Assembly (NCBI RefSeq): GCF_029717145.1
Contig: NZ_CP099222.1
Coordinates: 3,534,001-3,598,000 of the forward strand
Length of the DNA: 64,000 bases
Source: Citrobacter freundii
GTDB lineage: Bacteria; Pseudomonadota; Gammaproteobacteria; Enterobacterales; Enterobacteriaceae
Direction: 5' to 3'
Shown: positions 33,209 to 47,974 of the stretch, one piece after another
Position numbering within the stretch: position 1 is the first letter of the stretch
How the letters are laid out: the number at the start of each line of letters is the position of its first letter
The notes under the pieces: model-generated
What the model was told of the DNA's origin: nothing
Seen by the model: the letters and a program-made list of their open reading frames with translations, nothing else
The model's database searches: none
Program-made: the position numbers and the translations under genes

Positions 33209-34684
33209 ATGTCCAGTCACTACTTACGTATTTTTCAGCAACCTAAGTCAGCAATTCTGCTGATGCTGGGTTTTGCTTCCGGTTTACCGCTCGCGCTGAC
33301 CTCCGGTACGCTTCAGGCGTGGATGACGGTCGAGAACATCGATCTTAAAACTATCGGCTTCTTTTCTCTGGTCGGTCAGGCCTACGTCTTTAAGTTCCTC
33401 TGGTCCCCTGTGATGGACCGCTACACACCGCCGTTTTTGGGTCGACGTCGAGGCTGGCTGCTGACCACACAGATTTTGCTGCTGGTTTCTATTGCTGCAA
33501 TGGGTTTTCTGGAGCCAGGCACGCAGTTGCGATGGATGGCAGCACTGGCGGTAGTAATCGCCTTTTGCTCAGCGTCGCAGGATATCGTCTTTGATGCCTG
33601 GAAAACGGATGTTTTACCCGCCGAAGAACGCGGCACCGGCGCTGCCATCAGCGTGCTCGGCTACCGCTTAGGGATGCTGGTTTCCGGTGGCCTGGCACTG
33701 TGGATGGCCGATCGCTGGCTTGGCTGGCAAGGCATGTACTGGCTGATGGCGGCTCTGCTGGTACCGTGTATTATCGCCACCCTGTTAGCCCCCGAACCCA
33801 CAGATGCGATTCCGGTCCCTAAAACACTGGAACAAGCTGTTGCCGCGCCGCTGCGCGATTTCTTTGGCCGTAACAACGCCTGGTTAATCCTGCTGCTGAT
33901 TGTGCTGTACAAGCTTGGCGATGCCTTCGCCATGAGCCTGACCACCACCTTTTTAATCCGCGGCGTCGGATTTGACGCCGGTGAAGTTGGGGTGGTCAAT
34001 AAAACGCTGGGGCTGCTGGCGACAATTGTTGGCGCTCTGTACGGCGGGATCCTGATGCAACGCCTGTCGCTATTTCGCGCATTGCTGATTTTTGGCATTT
34101 TGCAGGGCGCATCGAACGCGGGTTACTGGTTGCTCTCCATTACCGACAAACATATGTTTAGCATGGGTGCGGCAGTATTCTTCGAAAACCTGTGCGGTGG
34201 GATGGGGACAGCAGCATTTGTCGCTCTGCTGATGACGCTGTGCAATAAATCCTTCTCCGCAACGCAGTTTGCCCTGCTCTCCGCGCTTTCCGCTGTGGGG
34301 CGCGTTTATGTCGGCCCGGTCGCGGGCTGGTTTGTCGAAGCACACGGTTGGCCCACGTTTTATCTGTTCTCCGTCTTTGCCGCGATCCCAGGCCTTATTC
34401 TGTTGCTGGTCTGTCGCCAGACGCTGGAACATAGCTGGAAAAACGAAAGTTTTATCCCGCGCACGGAGTTTCGTAGCGCGTACAACCTGGCATTGATGAC
34501 GCTGGTGGCGGGCTGTTGTTTGCTGGTGGTCTGGCTGTTACTGCTGACAATGAACGCCCTGGATTACACTAACTTCTCCTTCCTGCCGGAACTGCTTGAA
34601 GTTGCGGTCGTGGTCGCAGTCTGCGGTGTGGTATTCGGTGGATTGCTGGATTATCTGGCGCTGCGCAAAACGCGTCTGGCGTGA
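33209..34684 (+). CDS. ampG: AmpG, muropeptide permease
   Basis: AmpG (491 aa) imports GlcNAc-anhydro-muropeptides from cell-wall turnover into the cytoplasm for recycling; the same ligands set off AmpR-controlled beta-lactamase induction where ampC is inducible. It is an MFS-type protein with about 14 TM helices, starting MSSHYLRIFQQPKSAILL, with the early motif SGLPLALTSGTLQAW. There is no clear Shine-Dalgarno before the ATG at 33209. Its C-terminal region (about 405-440) diverges most from E. coli, as I recall. Confidence 0.96.
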   Translation: MSSHYLRIFQQPKSAILLMLGFASGLPLALTSGTLQAWMTVENIDLKTIGFFSLVGQAYVFKFLWSPVMDRYTPPFLGRRRGWLLTTQILLLVSIAAMGFLEPGTQLRWMAALAVVIAFCSASQDIVFDAWKTDVLPAEERGTGAAISVLGYRLGMLVSGGLALWMADRWLGWQGMYWLMAALLVPCIIATLLAPEPTDAIPVPKTLEQAVAAPLRDFFGRNNAWLILLLIVLYKLGDAFAMSLTTTFLIRGVGFDAGEVGVVNKTLGLLATIVGALYGGILMQRLSLFRALLIFGILQGASNAGYWLLSITDKHMFSMGAAVFFENLCGGMGTAAFVALLMTLCNKSFSATQFALLSALSAVGRVYVGPVAGWFVEAHGWPTFYLFSVFAAIPGLILLLVCRQTLEHSWKNESFIPRTEFRSAYNLALMTLVAGCCLLVVWLLLLTMNALDYTNFSFLPELLEVAVVVAVCGVVFGGLLDYLALRKTRLA

Positions 34685-34703
34685 TGTTGCACATTTATGC
34701 TCT

Positions 34704-34962
34704 AAATAATTCGAGTTACGGGACAAAAGGCGTGAGCGTTTTGAACAGCGCTTGCGCTGGCCCCGTAGGGGAGAGGCCGAAAGGCCGAATCACGCGGCGA
34801 CGCAGCAAATCCCCAGGAGCTTACATAAGTAAGTGACTGGGGTGAGCGAGGACAAATTCGTCGGGAACGAATTTGAACGCTGTTCACAGCGCCCGTAAGG
34901 GTGAGGCCCAGGATGGGCCGAGTTATTGCCAACACACCCGTAGCTTGAAGTATGACGAGCAT
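34704..34962. repeat. Enlarged ERIC element carrying two related insertions
   Basis: The ERIC core is at 34805-34848 and includes an exact match to the ERIC2 primer sequence at 34827-34848. The left end (AATTCGAGTT) and right end (GCCAACACACCCG, AGCTTGAAGTATGACG) are displaced by two inserts, 34721-34790 and 34850-34925. Both begin GGACAAA and share TTTGAAC, CCCGTA.GGG, GAGGCC and GGGCCGA/AGGCCGA. Without them the element would be about 113 bases. Confidence 0.88.
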
Positions 34963-35409
34963 ATTTGGCCGTTGTAATAACTCTGCGTAATTATAACGGC
35001 TAAATAAACAACACTTAATGAAAATATTATTTGTTGTTTTGTGCGCCATAGATTTTGGAAATTATTGACGCCTTTTATAAATTCTATTTTCCTTACTCGA
35101 TTCAGCCAACGCCATTCTATTTTTTGTTCTCTAATTGTCCTTTTAATGATAATCAATTGTTAATTAATTGTTTTATTTTAGCATTGGTTATACCAATTGC
35201 CCTTCGCACTGCCCCCGCGTGCCCGCTTTCGTTATAACGTGATGTTGCAACAGGTTCTTAAAGTCAACGCGGTATATATTGCAACATATGTGACATGCAC
35301 GGCAGAACCCGGTAACACAGATCCAATGATGTTTACAGTAATGTAACCTTCCCGTAAAATGCCCTCACACTTTAAACGCCACCCGGTCCCGTGGAATTGA
35401 GGTCGTTAA
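34963..35409. other. AT-rich cyoA upstream region with a Fur-like site
   Basis: No gene is seen in these 447 bases; a 60-codon frame at 35055 has no ribosome site or recognisable product. AATGATAATCAATTGTT (35145-35161) resembles a Fur box, about 250 bases before cyoA. The last 150 bases should contain the cyoA promoter. Regulation of cyo by oxygen (ArcA) and iron (Fur) is known in E. coli, but specific sites here are not proven. Confidence 0.45.
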
Positions 35410-39301
<3,892 letters not shown>

Positions 39302-39312
39302 GAGCGGCGATT

Positions 39313-40203
39313 ATGATGTTTAAGCAATACCTGCAAGTAACGAAACCAGGCATCATCTTTGGCAACCTGATCTCGGTGATTGGTGGATTCCTGCTAGCCT
39401 CTAAAGGTAGCATTGATTATCCCCTGTTTATCTACACGTTGGTTGGGGTGTCACTGGTTGTGGCGTCGGGTTGTGTATTTAACAACTACATCGACAGGGA
39501 TATCGACAGGAAGATGGAGAGGACCAAAAACCGTGTGCTGGTTAAAGGTCTGATTTCTCCTGCGGTCTCGCTGGTATACGCCACCTTGCTGGGTATTGCT
39601 GGCTTTATGCTGCTGTGGTTTGGCGCGAACCCTCTGGCCTGCTGGCTGGGGGTGATGGGCTTCGTGGTCTATGTTGGCGTGTACAGCCTGTACATGAAAC
39701 GCCACTCGGTCTACGGTACGCTGATTGGCTCACTCTCCGGCGCTGCGCCGCCGGTGATTGGCTACTGCGCCGTGACGGGGAGCTTTGACAGCGGTGCGCT
39801 GATTCTGCTGGCGATTTTCAGCCTGTGGCAGATGCCGCACTCTTACGCCATCGCGATTTTCCGCTTTAAGGATTATCAGGCTGCCAACATTCCGGTACTG
39901 CCGGTGGTGAAAGGCATTTCGGTGGCGAAGAACCATATCACGCTGTATATCATCGCCTTTGCTATCGCCACGCTGATGCTGTCTCTGGGCGGTTACGCCG
40001 GCTACAAATATCTGGTTGTGGCGGCTGCGGTCAGCGTCTGGTGGTTAGGCATGGCGCTGCGTGGGTACAAAGTGGAAGATGACAGAGTCTGGGCGCGCAA
40101 GCTGTTCGGTTTCTCCATCATTGCCATCACCGCACTGAGCGTCATGATGTCCGTCGATTTTATGGTGCCAAACTCGCAGAACCTGCTGACTTACGTCTGG
40201 TAA
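39313..40203 (+). CDS. cyoE: Protoheme IX farnesyltransferase (haem O synthase)
   Basis: CyoE (296 aa) adds a farnesyl group to haem b to make haem O for CyoB. It is a UbiA-family membrane prenyltransferase with both Asp-rich motifs: [15 protein letters not shown] and, later, [15 protein letters not shown]. Two adjacent ATGs at 39313 and 39316 are possible; the first matches E. coli. It is the last gene of cyoABCDE and a terminator follows. Confidence 0.98.
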   Translation: MMFKQYLQVTKPGIIFGNLISVIGGFLLASKGSIDYPLFIYTLVGVSLVVASGCVFNNYIDRDIDRKMERTKNRVLVKGLISPAVSLVYATLLGIAGFMLLWFGANPLACWLGVMGFVVYVGVYSLYMKRHSVYGTLIGSLSGAAPPVIGYCAVTGSFDSGALILLAIFSLWQMPHSYAIAIFRFKDYQAANIPVLPVVKGISVAKNHITLYIIAFAIATLMLSLGGYAGYKYLVVAAAVSVWWLGMALRGYKVEDDRVWARKLFGFSIIAITALSVMMSVDFMVPNSQNLLTYVW

Positions 40204-40220
40204 AATCTGCTCATACTATA

Positions 40221-40244
40221 AAGGGTGCTTCGGCACCCTTTTTT
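40221..40244 (+). terminator. Terminator of cyoABCDE
   Basis: AAGGGTGC-TTCG-GCACCCTT with a UUCG tetraloop is followed by a run of T residues, 17 bases after the cyoE stop. Confidence 0.95.
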
Positions 40245-40359
40245 ATTTGTCGTTTTGCTACGCCCTCCCCTCACAACCACAACATTTGTTAATGAAGCGC
40301 ATATTTACCCCGCCCGCATACCGCTTTACACTAGGCGCGAAATTAAAACAGAGGTGGGA

Positions 40360-41724
40360 ATGAACGATTATAAAATGACGCCCGGTGAGTTGCGCGCCAC
40401 CTGGGGTTTAGGGACCGTATTCTCGTTGCGCATGCTTGGCATGTTTATGGTCCTGCCGGTTCTGACCACCTATGGCATGGCGCTGCAGGGCGCCAGCGAA
40501 GCGCTGATCGGGCTTGCCATCGGCATTTATGGTCTGGCACAAGCGGTCTTCCAGATCCCCTTCGGATTGCTATCCGACCGCATCGGTCGTAAACCGCTTA
40601 TCGTCGGTGGGCTGGCGATATTCGTTTTCGGTAGCGTGATCGCCGCGCTCTCGGACTCTATCTGGGGAATTATACTCGGACGTGCACTGCAGGGTTCCGG
40701 GGCGATTGCCGCCGCGGTGATGGCGCTGCTGTCTGACTTAACCCGCGAACAAAACCGCACAAAAGCGATGGCGTTTATTGGCGTCAGCTTTGGTATCACC
40801 TTCGCCATTGCCATGGTGCTTGGGCCGATCGTTACCCACGCGCTGGGATTACATGCGCTGTTCTGGATGATCGCCGCACTGGCAACCACCGGCATCGTAC
40901 TGACCATTTGGGTGGTTCCCAATAGCACCACCCACGTGCTGAACCGCGAATCAGGCATGGTCAAAGGCAGCTTCAGTAAAGTCCTGGCGGAGCCTAAACT
41001 GCTGAAGCTCAATTTTGGCATCATGTGCCTGCATATTTTACTGATGTCCACTTTCGTCGCCCTGCCAGGCCAGCTGGCAAAAGCGGGCTTTCCCGCAGCC
41101 GAACACTGGAAGATTTATCTGGTGACGATGCTGCTGTCCTTTGTTTCCGTGGTGCCGTTCATCATCTATGCCGAAGTAAAACGCCGGATGAAGCGGGTAT
41201 TCCTGTCGTGTGTGGTGCTGATCCTGGCTGCTGAGATTGTCCTGTGGAGCGCTAACATTCGTTTCTGGGGGCTGATTGCAGGTGTTCAGCTCTTCTTCCT
41301 CGCCTTTAACCTGATGGAAGCACTTCTCCCCTCGCTCATCAGCAAAGAATCACCGGCGGGTTATAAAGGAACGGCGATGGGCGTTTACTCCACCAGTCAG
41401 TTCCTCGGTGTCGCCATCGGGGGGGCTCTGGGCGGTTGGGTGGTCGAAATGTTTGATGGTCAGGCGGTATTTTTGGCAGGCGCATTACTGGCTGCAATCT
41501 GGTTACTGGTGGCCAGCACGATGAAAGAGCCGCCGTATGTCAGCAGCCTGCGCGTGGAAATCCCCCCTGAGATCGCCGCAGATGACACACTAAAACAGCG
41601 ACTGCAGGCAAAAGAAGGCGTGAGTGAGGTGTTAATTGTGGCAAAAGAGCATTCTGCCTATGTGAAAATCGACAGCAAAGTGACCAATCGATTTGAAATT
41701 GAGCAGGCGATAAGCCAGGCGTGA
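40360..41724 (+). CDS. yajR: YajR, MFS transporter with C-terminal YAM domain
   Basis: YajR (454 aa) is a 12-helix major facilitator of unknown substrate. The MFS motif A is seen as GLLSDRIGRKP after TM2. A cytosolic ferredoxin-like YAM domain occupies the last 65 residues or so (LRVEIPPEIAADD to EQAISQA). The start at 40360 (MNDYKMTPGELR) follows GAGGTGGGA and gives the E. coli length; the longer frame from 40225 overlaps the cyo terminator and is rejected. Confidence 0.96.
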   Translation: MNDYKMTPGELRATWGLGTVFSLRMLGMFMVLPVLTTYGMALQGASEALIGLAIGIYGLAQAVFQIPFGLLSDRIGRKPLIVGGLAIFVFGSVIAALSDSIWGIILGRALQGSGAIAAAVMALLSDLTREQNRTKAMAFIGVSFGITFAIAMVLGPIVTHALGLHALFWMIAALATTGIVLTIWVVPNSTTHVLNRESGMVKGSFSKVLAEPKLLKLNFGIMCLHILLMSTFVALPGQLAKAGFPAAEHWKIYLVTMLLSFVSVVPFIIYAEVKRRMKRVFLSCVVLILAAEIVLWSANIRFWGLIAGVQLFFLAFNLMEALLPSLISKESPAGYKGTAMGVYSTSQFLGVAIGGALGGWVVEMFDGQAVFLAGALLAAIWLLVASTMKEPPYVSSLRVEIPPEIAADDTLKQRLQAKEGVSEVLIVAKEHSAYVKIDSKVTNRFEIEQAISQA

Positions 41725-41728
41725 GGAT

Positions 41729-41812
41729 TGCCGGATGGCAACTATCGCCTTATCCGGCCTACAAATAGCGTGTGCGATCGGTAGGCCTGATAAGCGTAGC
41801 GCCATCAGGCAG
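41729..41812. repeat. REP pair (BIME) between yajR and yajQ
   Basis: Two inverted REP units are seen: TTGCCGGATGGC...CTTATCCGGCCTAC (41729-41762) and GTAGGCCTGATAAGCG...GCGCCATCAGGCA (41781-41812). It fills the gap between convergent genes. Confidence 0.9.
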
Positions 41813-41818
41813 AACGGC

Positions 41819-42310
41819 TTAGTCGCGGAAGTTCTTGAACTGGAACGGCTGGCCGAGATCGCCGCCACGCACCAACGCCATGACGGATTGCAGATCGTCA
41901 CGCGCTTTGCCGGTCACACGAATTTCTTCGCCCTGAATCTGCGCCTGCACCTTCAGTTTGCTGTCTTTAATCAGCTTGACGATTTTCTTCTGTACCGCGC
42001 TTTCAATACCCTGCTTCAGCTTCGCTTCCACAAACCAGGTTTTTCCGCTGTGCGTAAAGGTTTCCGGTACGTCCAGTGACGTCCCTTCAATCCCGCGCTT
42101 CAGCAGCTTGGCGCGCAAAATATCCAGCAACTGATTAACCTGGAAATCAGACTCGCTCAGCACCTTAATGGTCTTATTGGCTTCGTTCAGCTCAAAAGTG
42201 GCTTCAACGCCACGAAAATCGAAGCGTGACTCCACTTCGCGGCTCGCGTTATCGACCGCGTTACGCGCTTCCTGAAGATCAACTTCAGAGACAATATCGA
42301 AAGATGGCAT
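41819..42310 (-). CDS. yajQ: YajQ, nucleotide (c-di-GMP)-binding protein
   Basis: YajQ (163 aa) has two ferredoxin-like domains and begins [20 protein letters not shown]. Some members bind c-di-GMP or nucleic acids; the physiological role in enterobacteria is unsettled. It shows the conserved SRFDFRG and [17 protein letters not shown] segments. I start at the ATG at 42310 after GGAGAGGA; a TTG 15 codons earlier is not supported. Confidence 0.95.
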   Translation of the reverse strand: MPSFDIVSEVDLQEARNAVDNASREVESRFDFRGVEATFELNEANKTIKVLSESDFQVNQLLDILRAKLLKRGIEGTSLDVPETFTHSGKTWFVEAKLKQGIESAVQKKIVKLIKDSKLKVQAQIQGEEIRVTGKARDDLQSVMALVRGGDLGQPFQFKNFRD

Positions 42311-42484
42311 CTTTTCCTCTCCCTTCGTTTTTGATGCGAAGCATAATACCTGCAAAGTTACTCAACAGACAGCGCTATACTAGGCTGTATCCCCTAATTG
42401 TACGTGCCAATGGTAGCGGCGAACAATAATGGGATGCAGACGATATGGATTAGCACCTGGTGCTGTTGCAGGTGAGGAGGATGA

Positions 42485-43949
<1,465 letters not shown>

Positions 43950-43981
43950 CACTTAGGCCACTCCCTCTAAAAGGAACCGTT

Positions 43982-45064
43982 ATGAAAGGATATCTGAGCG
44001 GAGTGGTTTTACTGCTCCTTTCCAGCACCACCGCCGCAACCCAGCTTGAAATTAAGAGCCTTGAGTACCGTTATCCCAATAGCACTGAAATGCAGTATCG
44101 CGTGCCATGGTTTTCCTCAACGGATAACCCGCAGGTTGCAAAACGCATTAACGATTATATTTTCGCAAGCTTCATCAATCGGTTACCAGGGAATAACCCA
44201 CAGGCGACAGTGAATCAGTTTGCGAAATCAGAGATGAATTCCACCGCCAACCTTGACTACACGGTCGAATATCGCGACGCCAACGTGCTGACCCTGAATA
44301 TGTTTGCCGAAGGCTGCGGAGCCTATTGCGAGTCGTATAATGTGCCGATGAGCTTCGATTTAGCCAATGGCGCGGCAATTACCCTTAACGATCTCTTTTC
44401 TCGCGCCACGATGGCCGAATTAAATACCCGCATCAGAAAAGATATCCGCAGCCAAATTGATACCTTTGTTGCCGCACAGAAATCACAAAAGTCGGAGCCA
44501 ATAAAAGAGGAAGACGGTGAAGATTTGGGCTATGACGACTTCTACGCCTCATGCGCCACCTACACCGACGGGTTGTACTACATCGACAAATTCTCCCTGC
44601 AAAAAGATCATCTGGCTTTCCTGAACGGACGCTGTAGCAACCACGCCAACCGCGCGGGTGATGAACTGGGCGATTTCACAACAAAAATCCCGACCGCAGA
44701 ACTGCATAATCAGTTCACGCCATACGGCCAGTATCTGACTGGCGCAAAGGGTACAACACCGGTTGAGCCCGCGCCCGGCATCGATGGCAAGGTGATGTAC
44801 GGCACGCTGGGAAAAAGCCTGCGTATCGTGTTGAAGGTGGACTGTAAATACGGTGATTATTTTGAAGGGGCTTACTTCTACCAGAAATTTGGCGCACCGA
44901 TTGAATTAACCGGTAAGTGCGATACCGCCAACAATCAACATTATGAACTGAAGACCTCTGACGCAGAACAGGCGCAAGAGAAGATGACGCTGGAATTGAA
45001 AGACGGTGTCTATCAGGGTATCTGGGAATCGAACGGGAAGACGCTTCCCGTGCGTTTTGAATAA
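43982..45064 (+). CDS. Secreted protein of unknown function, six cysteines
   Basis: I do not recognise this 360-aa protein. It has a Sec signal peptide (MKGYLSGVVLLLLSSTTAA) and no other TM segment, so it is probably periplasmic. The region about 35-165 vaguely resembles DUF4163/DUF3298 (PdaC/RsiV-like) domains: QVAKRINDYIFASF near the start and ITLNDLFSRATMAELNTRI later. A C-terminal beta-rich module (about 270-360) ends GVYQGIWESNGKTLPVRF. Cysteines at 112, 116, 191, 218, 288 and 313 could form three disulfides. GGAACC is a weak ribosome site. K-12 has no gene here between yajL and thiI; a BIME follows it. Confidence 0.8.
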   Translation: MKGYLSGVVLLLLSSTTAATQLEIKSLEYRYPNSTEMQYRVPWFSSTDNPQVAKRINDYIFASFINRLPGNNPQATVNQFAKSEMNSTANLDYTVEYRDANVLTLNMFAEGCGAYCESYNVPMSFDLANGAAITLNDLFSRATMAELNTRIRKDIRSQIDTFVAAQKSQKSEPIKEEDGEDLGYDDFYASCATYTDGLYYIDKFSLQKDHLAFLNGRCSNHANRAGDELGDFTTKIPTAELHNQFTPYGQYLTGAKGTTPVEPAPGIDGKVMYGTLGKSLRIVLKVDCKYGDYFEGAYFYQKFGAPIELTGKCDTANNQHYELKTSDAEQAQEKMTLELKDGVYQGIWESNGKTLPVRFE

Positions 45065-45072
45065 TATCGTGA

Positions 45073-45157
45073 TATTGCCGGATGGCGGTGTAAACACCTT
45101 ATCAGGCCTACAAAGACGTACAGTTTGTAGGCCTGATAAGCGCAGCGCCATCAGGCA
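45073..45157. repeat. REP pair (BIME) before the thiI stop
   Basis: The left unit is TTGCCGGATGGCGG...CCTTATCAGGCCTAC (45075-45111) and the right unit GTAGGCCTGATAAGCG...GCGCCATCAGGCA (45127-45157). The left unit has a mismatch in its palindrome (GCCGGAT against ATCAGGC). It lies between convergent genes. Confidence 0.9.
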
Positions 45158-45164
45158 GAAGTCA

Positions 45165-46613
45165 CTACGGGCGATACACCTTCACGTTTGCAAAACCCTG
45201 CTCGCGCAGATACAGCGCCTGCAGGCGGCTCATCACACCGCGTTCACACCACAGCAGCCAGGTTTTATTCTGGTCCAAATCGCCAAAGTGGGTGCTCAGC
45301 TTGTAGAACGGCAGCGAAACCACGTCCACGCCTTCCACTTTCAGCGGCTTATCATCCTGTTCATCCACAGAGCGGATGTCCAGAATCACGTCGTTGGGGC
45401 CAAAACCGCTCACGGTTTCAACTTCCACCACGGCCTGCTCGGTCTGCTGAGCGATATCGCGGATATCGATATTATTGGCTTCTTCCACCACTTTATCGAG
45501 GATGGCAAAATCGAAGTTTTGTTCTTCGGCTTCAATCTTCGCTTTAATGGCTTTTACCGTCGGGCTTTTTGAGATCACACCGCAGTACTCCGGCATGGTT
45601 CGAGCAAAGTCTTCAGTACCAATTTCACGCGCCAGATTAATGATGTGTTCTTTATCGTGCGAGATCAGCGGACGCAGGATCAGCGTGTCGGAGACGTTGT
45701 CGATCAAACGCAGGTTAGTCAGCGTCTGGCTGGATACCTGCCCAAGCGCTTCACCGGTCACCAGCGCCTGGACGCCGTAGCGCTCGGCCACTTTAGACGC
45801 CGCGCGAACCATCATACGCTTGAGGACCACGCCCATCTGGCCATCGTCAACTTTCTCGAGGATCTCACCCACCACCGGTTCAAAGTTGATGGCGACAAAA
45901 CGTACGCGATGCGAACTCCCGAAGCGGTTCCACAGGTAATGCGCCACCTGACGAACGCCGATTTCGTGCGCCGCACCACCGAGGTTAAAGAAGCAGTAGT
46001 GCACGCGACAGCCGCGACGCATCAACATATAGCTGGAAACGCCAGAGTCAAAACCGCCGGAAATCAGCGACAGTACGTCTTCCTGGGTGCCAATCGGATA
46101 GCCGCCAATACCTTCGTAGCGACCTTTCACCAGCAGCAGTCGGTCGTTTTCGATTTCAAGATTGACGGTCACATCAGGTTTGGTCAGCTTCACGCGCGCG
46201 GATTCAATATGTTGATTCAGCCCACCGCCAACATAACGTTCCACTTCAATGGAGCTAAACTCATGCTTACCACGGCGCTTCACGCGCACGCAGAAGGTTT
46301 TGCCTTCCAGTTGATCGCGGTACTGCACCAGCGCTTTCTCGAAGATATCGTGCATATCGGTAAACGGCACGTCTTCCACTTCGAGAATATGGTGGATCCC
46401 CGGAATACGGGTCAGCGCGTCACGAATATCCAGACGCTGGGTTTCATCTTTGGCGCGAACCTCAACATGGTCCCAGTGGCGGACGACAGCAAGGTCTTCA
46501 TCATAGTGTTTTAAAACGTTACGGATGTTCCCTGTCAGAATTTTTATAAAGCGCAAACGCACAGATTGGCTTTTGATGGTGATTTCTGGGAACAATTTAA
46601 TGATAAACTTCAT
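45165..46613 (-). CDS. thiI: ThiI, tRNA 4-thiouridine synthase / thiamine sulfurtransferase
   Basis: ThiI (482 aa) makes 4-thiouridine at tRNA position 8 and passes sulfur for the thiazole of thiamine. The order is ferredoxin-like N-terminus, THUMP domain (about 60-165), PP-loop domain with [12 protein letters not shown], and C-terminal rhodanese domain with the active cysteine in [11 protein letters not shown] second needed cysteine lies in [11 protein letters not shown]. It is divergent from xseB-ispA-dxs-yajO, which also supply thiamine precursor. Confidence 0.98.
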   Translation of the reverse strand: MKFIIKLFPEITIKSQSVRLRFIKILTGNIRNVLKHYDEDLAVVRHWDHVEVRAKDETQRLDIRDALTRIPGIHHILEVEDVPFTDMHDIFEKALVQYRDQLEGKTFCVRVKRRGKHEFSSIEVERYVGGGLNQHIESARVKLTKPDVTVNLEIENDRLLLVKGRYEGIGGYPIGTQEDVLSLISGGFDSGVSSYMLMRRGCRVHYCFFNLGGAAHEIGVRQVAHYLWNRFGSSHRVRFVAINFEPVVGEILEKVDDGQMGVVLKRMMVRAASKVAERYGVQALVTGEALGQVSSQTLTNLRLIDNVSDTLILRPLISHDKEHIINLAREIGTEDFARTMPEYCGVISKSPTVKAIKAKIEAEEQNFDFAILDKVVEEANNIDIRDIAQQTEQAVVEVETVSGFGPNDVILDIRSVDEQDDKPLKVEGVDVVSLPFYKLSTHFGDLDQNKTWLLWCERGVMSRLQALYLREQGFANVKVYRP

Positions 46614-46807
46614 GGCGGCAATGGTTCTTTGGCAAGCATCAAAGGCTTGTATTGGGGAATAATACAGCAGCCCATACCTGCGGCTGCATCCAGGCGCGGA
46701 AGTATACCACTACGCGAGCTTCCTGTGCACATTGCGCATTATTTGATAATTGCTCTAAGTCCGTTACCATGGCTTGGGCTGAAAATATTGAGAGTCAGAC
46801 ATTCATT

Positions 46808-47050
46808 ATGCCGAAGAAAAATGAAGCGCCCGCCAGCTTTGAAACAGCGCTGAGCGAGCTGGAACAGATTGTTACCCGTCTGGAAAGCGGCGACCTGCCG
46901 CTGGAAGAGGCGCTGAACGAATTCGAACGTGGCGTACAGCTGGCGCGTCAGGGACAGGTTAAGTTGCAACAGGCTGAACAGCGCGTGCAAATCCTGCTGT
47001 CTGAGACGGAAGATGCCGCCCTCACGCCTTTTACACCGGATAATGAGTAA
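46808..47050 (+). CDS. xseB: Exonuclease VII small subunit
   Basis: XseB (80 aa) joins XseA in exonuclease VII, which degrades single-stranded DNA from both ends. The two-helix family core is [20 protein letters not shown] then [18 protein letters not shown]. The ATG at 46808 gives [10 protein letters not shown]; the frame extends upstream over the thiI promoter region without support. Its stop is directly followed by the ispA start, at the head of xseB-ispA-dxs. Confidence 0.96.
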   Translation: MPKKNEAPASFETALSELEQIVTRLESGDLPLEEALNEFERGVQLARQGQVKLQQAEQRVQILLSETEDAALTPFTPDNE

Positions 47051-47950
47051 ATGGATTTTACGCAGCAGCTACAGGCTTGCGTTGAGCAGGCCAACCAGGC
47101 ACTGAGCCGTTTTATCGCGCCATTGCCCTTTCAGAACACTCCCGTGGTCGAGACCATGCAGTATGGCGCATTATTAGGCGGTAAACGTCTGCGCCCGTTC
47201 CTGGTATACGCAACCGGTCAGATGTTTGGCGTCAGCCTGAGTACGCTCGACGCTCCCGCCGCGGCGGTTGAGTGCATCCATGCTTATTCGCTGATGCACG
47301 ATGATTTACCCGCGATGGACGACGACGATCTGCGACGCGGCCTGCCGACCTGCCACGTTAAGTTTGGCGAGGCGAATGCGATTTTAGCGGGTGATGCGCT
47401 GCAAACGCTGGCGTTTTCCATTATCAGTGACGCCCCCATGCCGGAGGTCGCCGACCGTGACCGCATCGCCATGATCTCTGAACTGGCTCAGGCCAGCGGT
47501 ATTACCGGCATGTGCGGTGGTCAGGCGCTGGATCTGGCGGCTGAAGGCCTCCAGGTTGAGCTGGAGGCGCTGGAGAAAATCCATCGCCATAAAACCGGGG
47601 CCTTAATTCGCGCCGCCGTGCGTCTGGGGGCATTAAGTGCCGGAGACCAAGGCCGAAACGTCCTGCCGATACTCGACAAGTACGCCGAAAGCATCGGTCT
47701 GGCGTTCCAGGTTCAGGATGACATACTGGATGTGGTAGGCGATACTGCAACATTGGGTAAACGTCAGGGTGCCGACCAGCAGCTTGGCAAAAGTACCTAT
47801 CCTGCACTTCTGGGTCTTGAGCAAGCCCGGAATAAAGCCCGGGATTTAATCGAGGATGCCCGCCAGTCGCTCAGTCTGCTGGCCGCACAGTCACTCGATA
47901 CCTCGGCACTGGAAGCGCTAGCGGACTACATAATCCAGCGTGATAAATAA
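47051..47950 (+). CDS. ispA: Farnesyl diphosphate synthase (geranyltranstransferase)
   Basis: IspA (299 aa) condenses IPP with DMAPP and GPP to give farnesyl diphosphate for quinones, undecaprenyl phosphate and haem O. The first Asp-rich motif is HDDLPAMDDDDLRRG and the second FQVQDDILDVVGD. The lysine/arginine pocket is LGGKRLRPFL. It starts directly after the xseB stop and precedes dxs by 24 bases, so three consecutive genes serve or accompany isoprenoid synthesis. Confidence 0.98.
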   Translation: MDFTQQLQACVEQANQALSRFIAPLPFQNTPVVETMQYGALLGGKRLRPFLVYATGQMFGVSLSTLDAPAAAVECIHAYSLMHDDLPAMDDDDLRRGLPTCHVKFGEANAILAGDALQTLAFSIISDAPMPEVADRDRIAMISELAQASGITGMCGGQALDLAAEGLQVELEALEKIHRHKTGALIRAAVRLGALSAGDQGRNVLPILDKYAESIGLAFQVQDDILDVVGDTATLGKRQGADQQLGKSTYPALLGLEQARNKARDLIEDARQSLSLLAAQSLDTSALEALADYIIQRDK

Positions 47951-47974
47951 ACCAACATATCCGATGAGCTTGCG

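Noticed and set aside
35055-35237. 60-codon frame in the ampG-cyoA spacer
   Set aside because: AT-rich, Phe/Leu-rich, no Shine-Dalgarno and no resemblance to a known small protein; likely chance.
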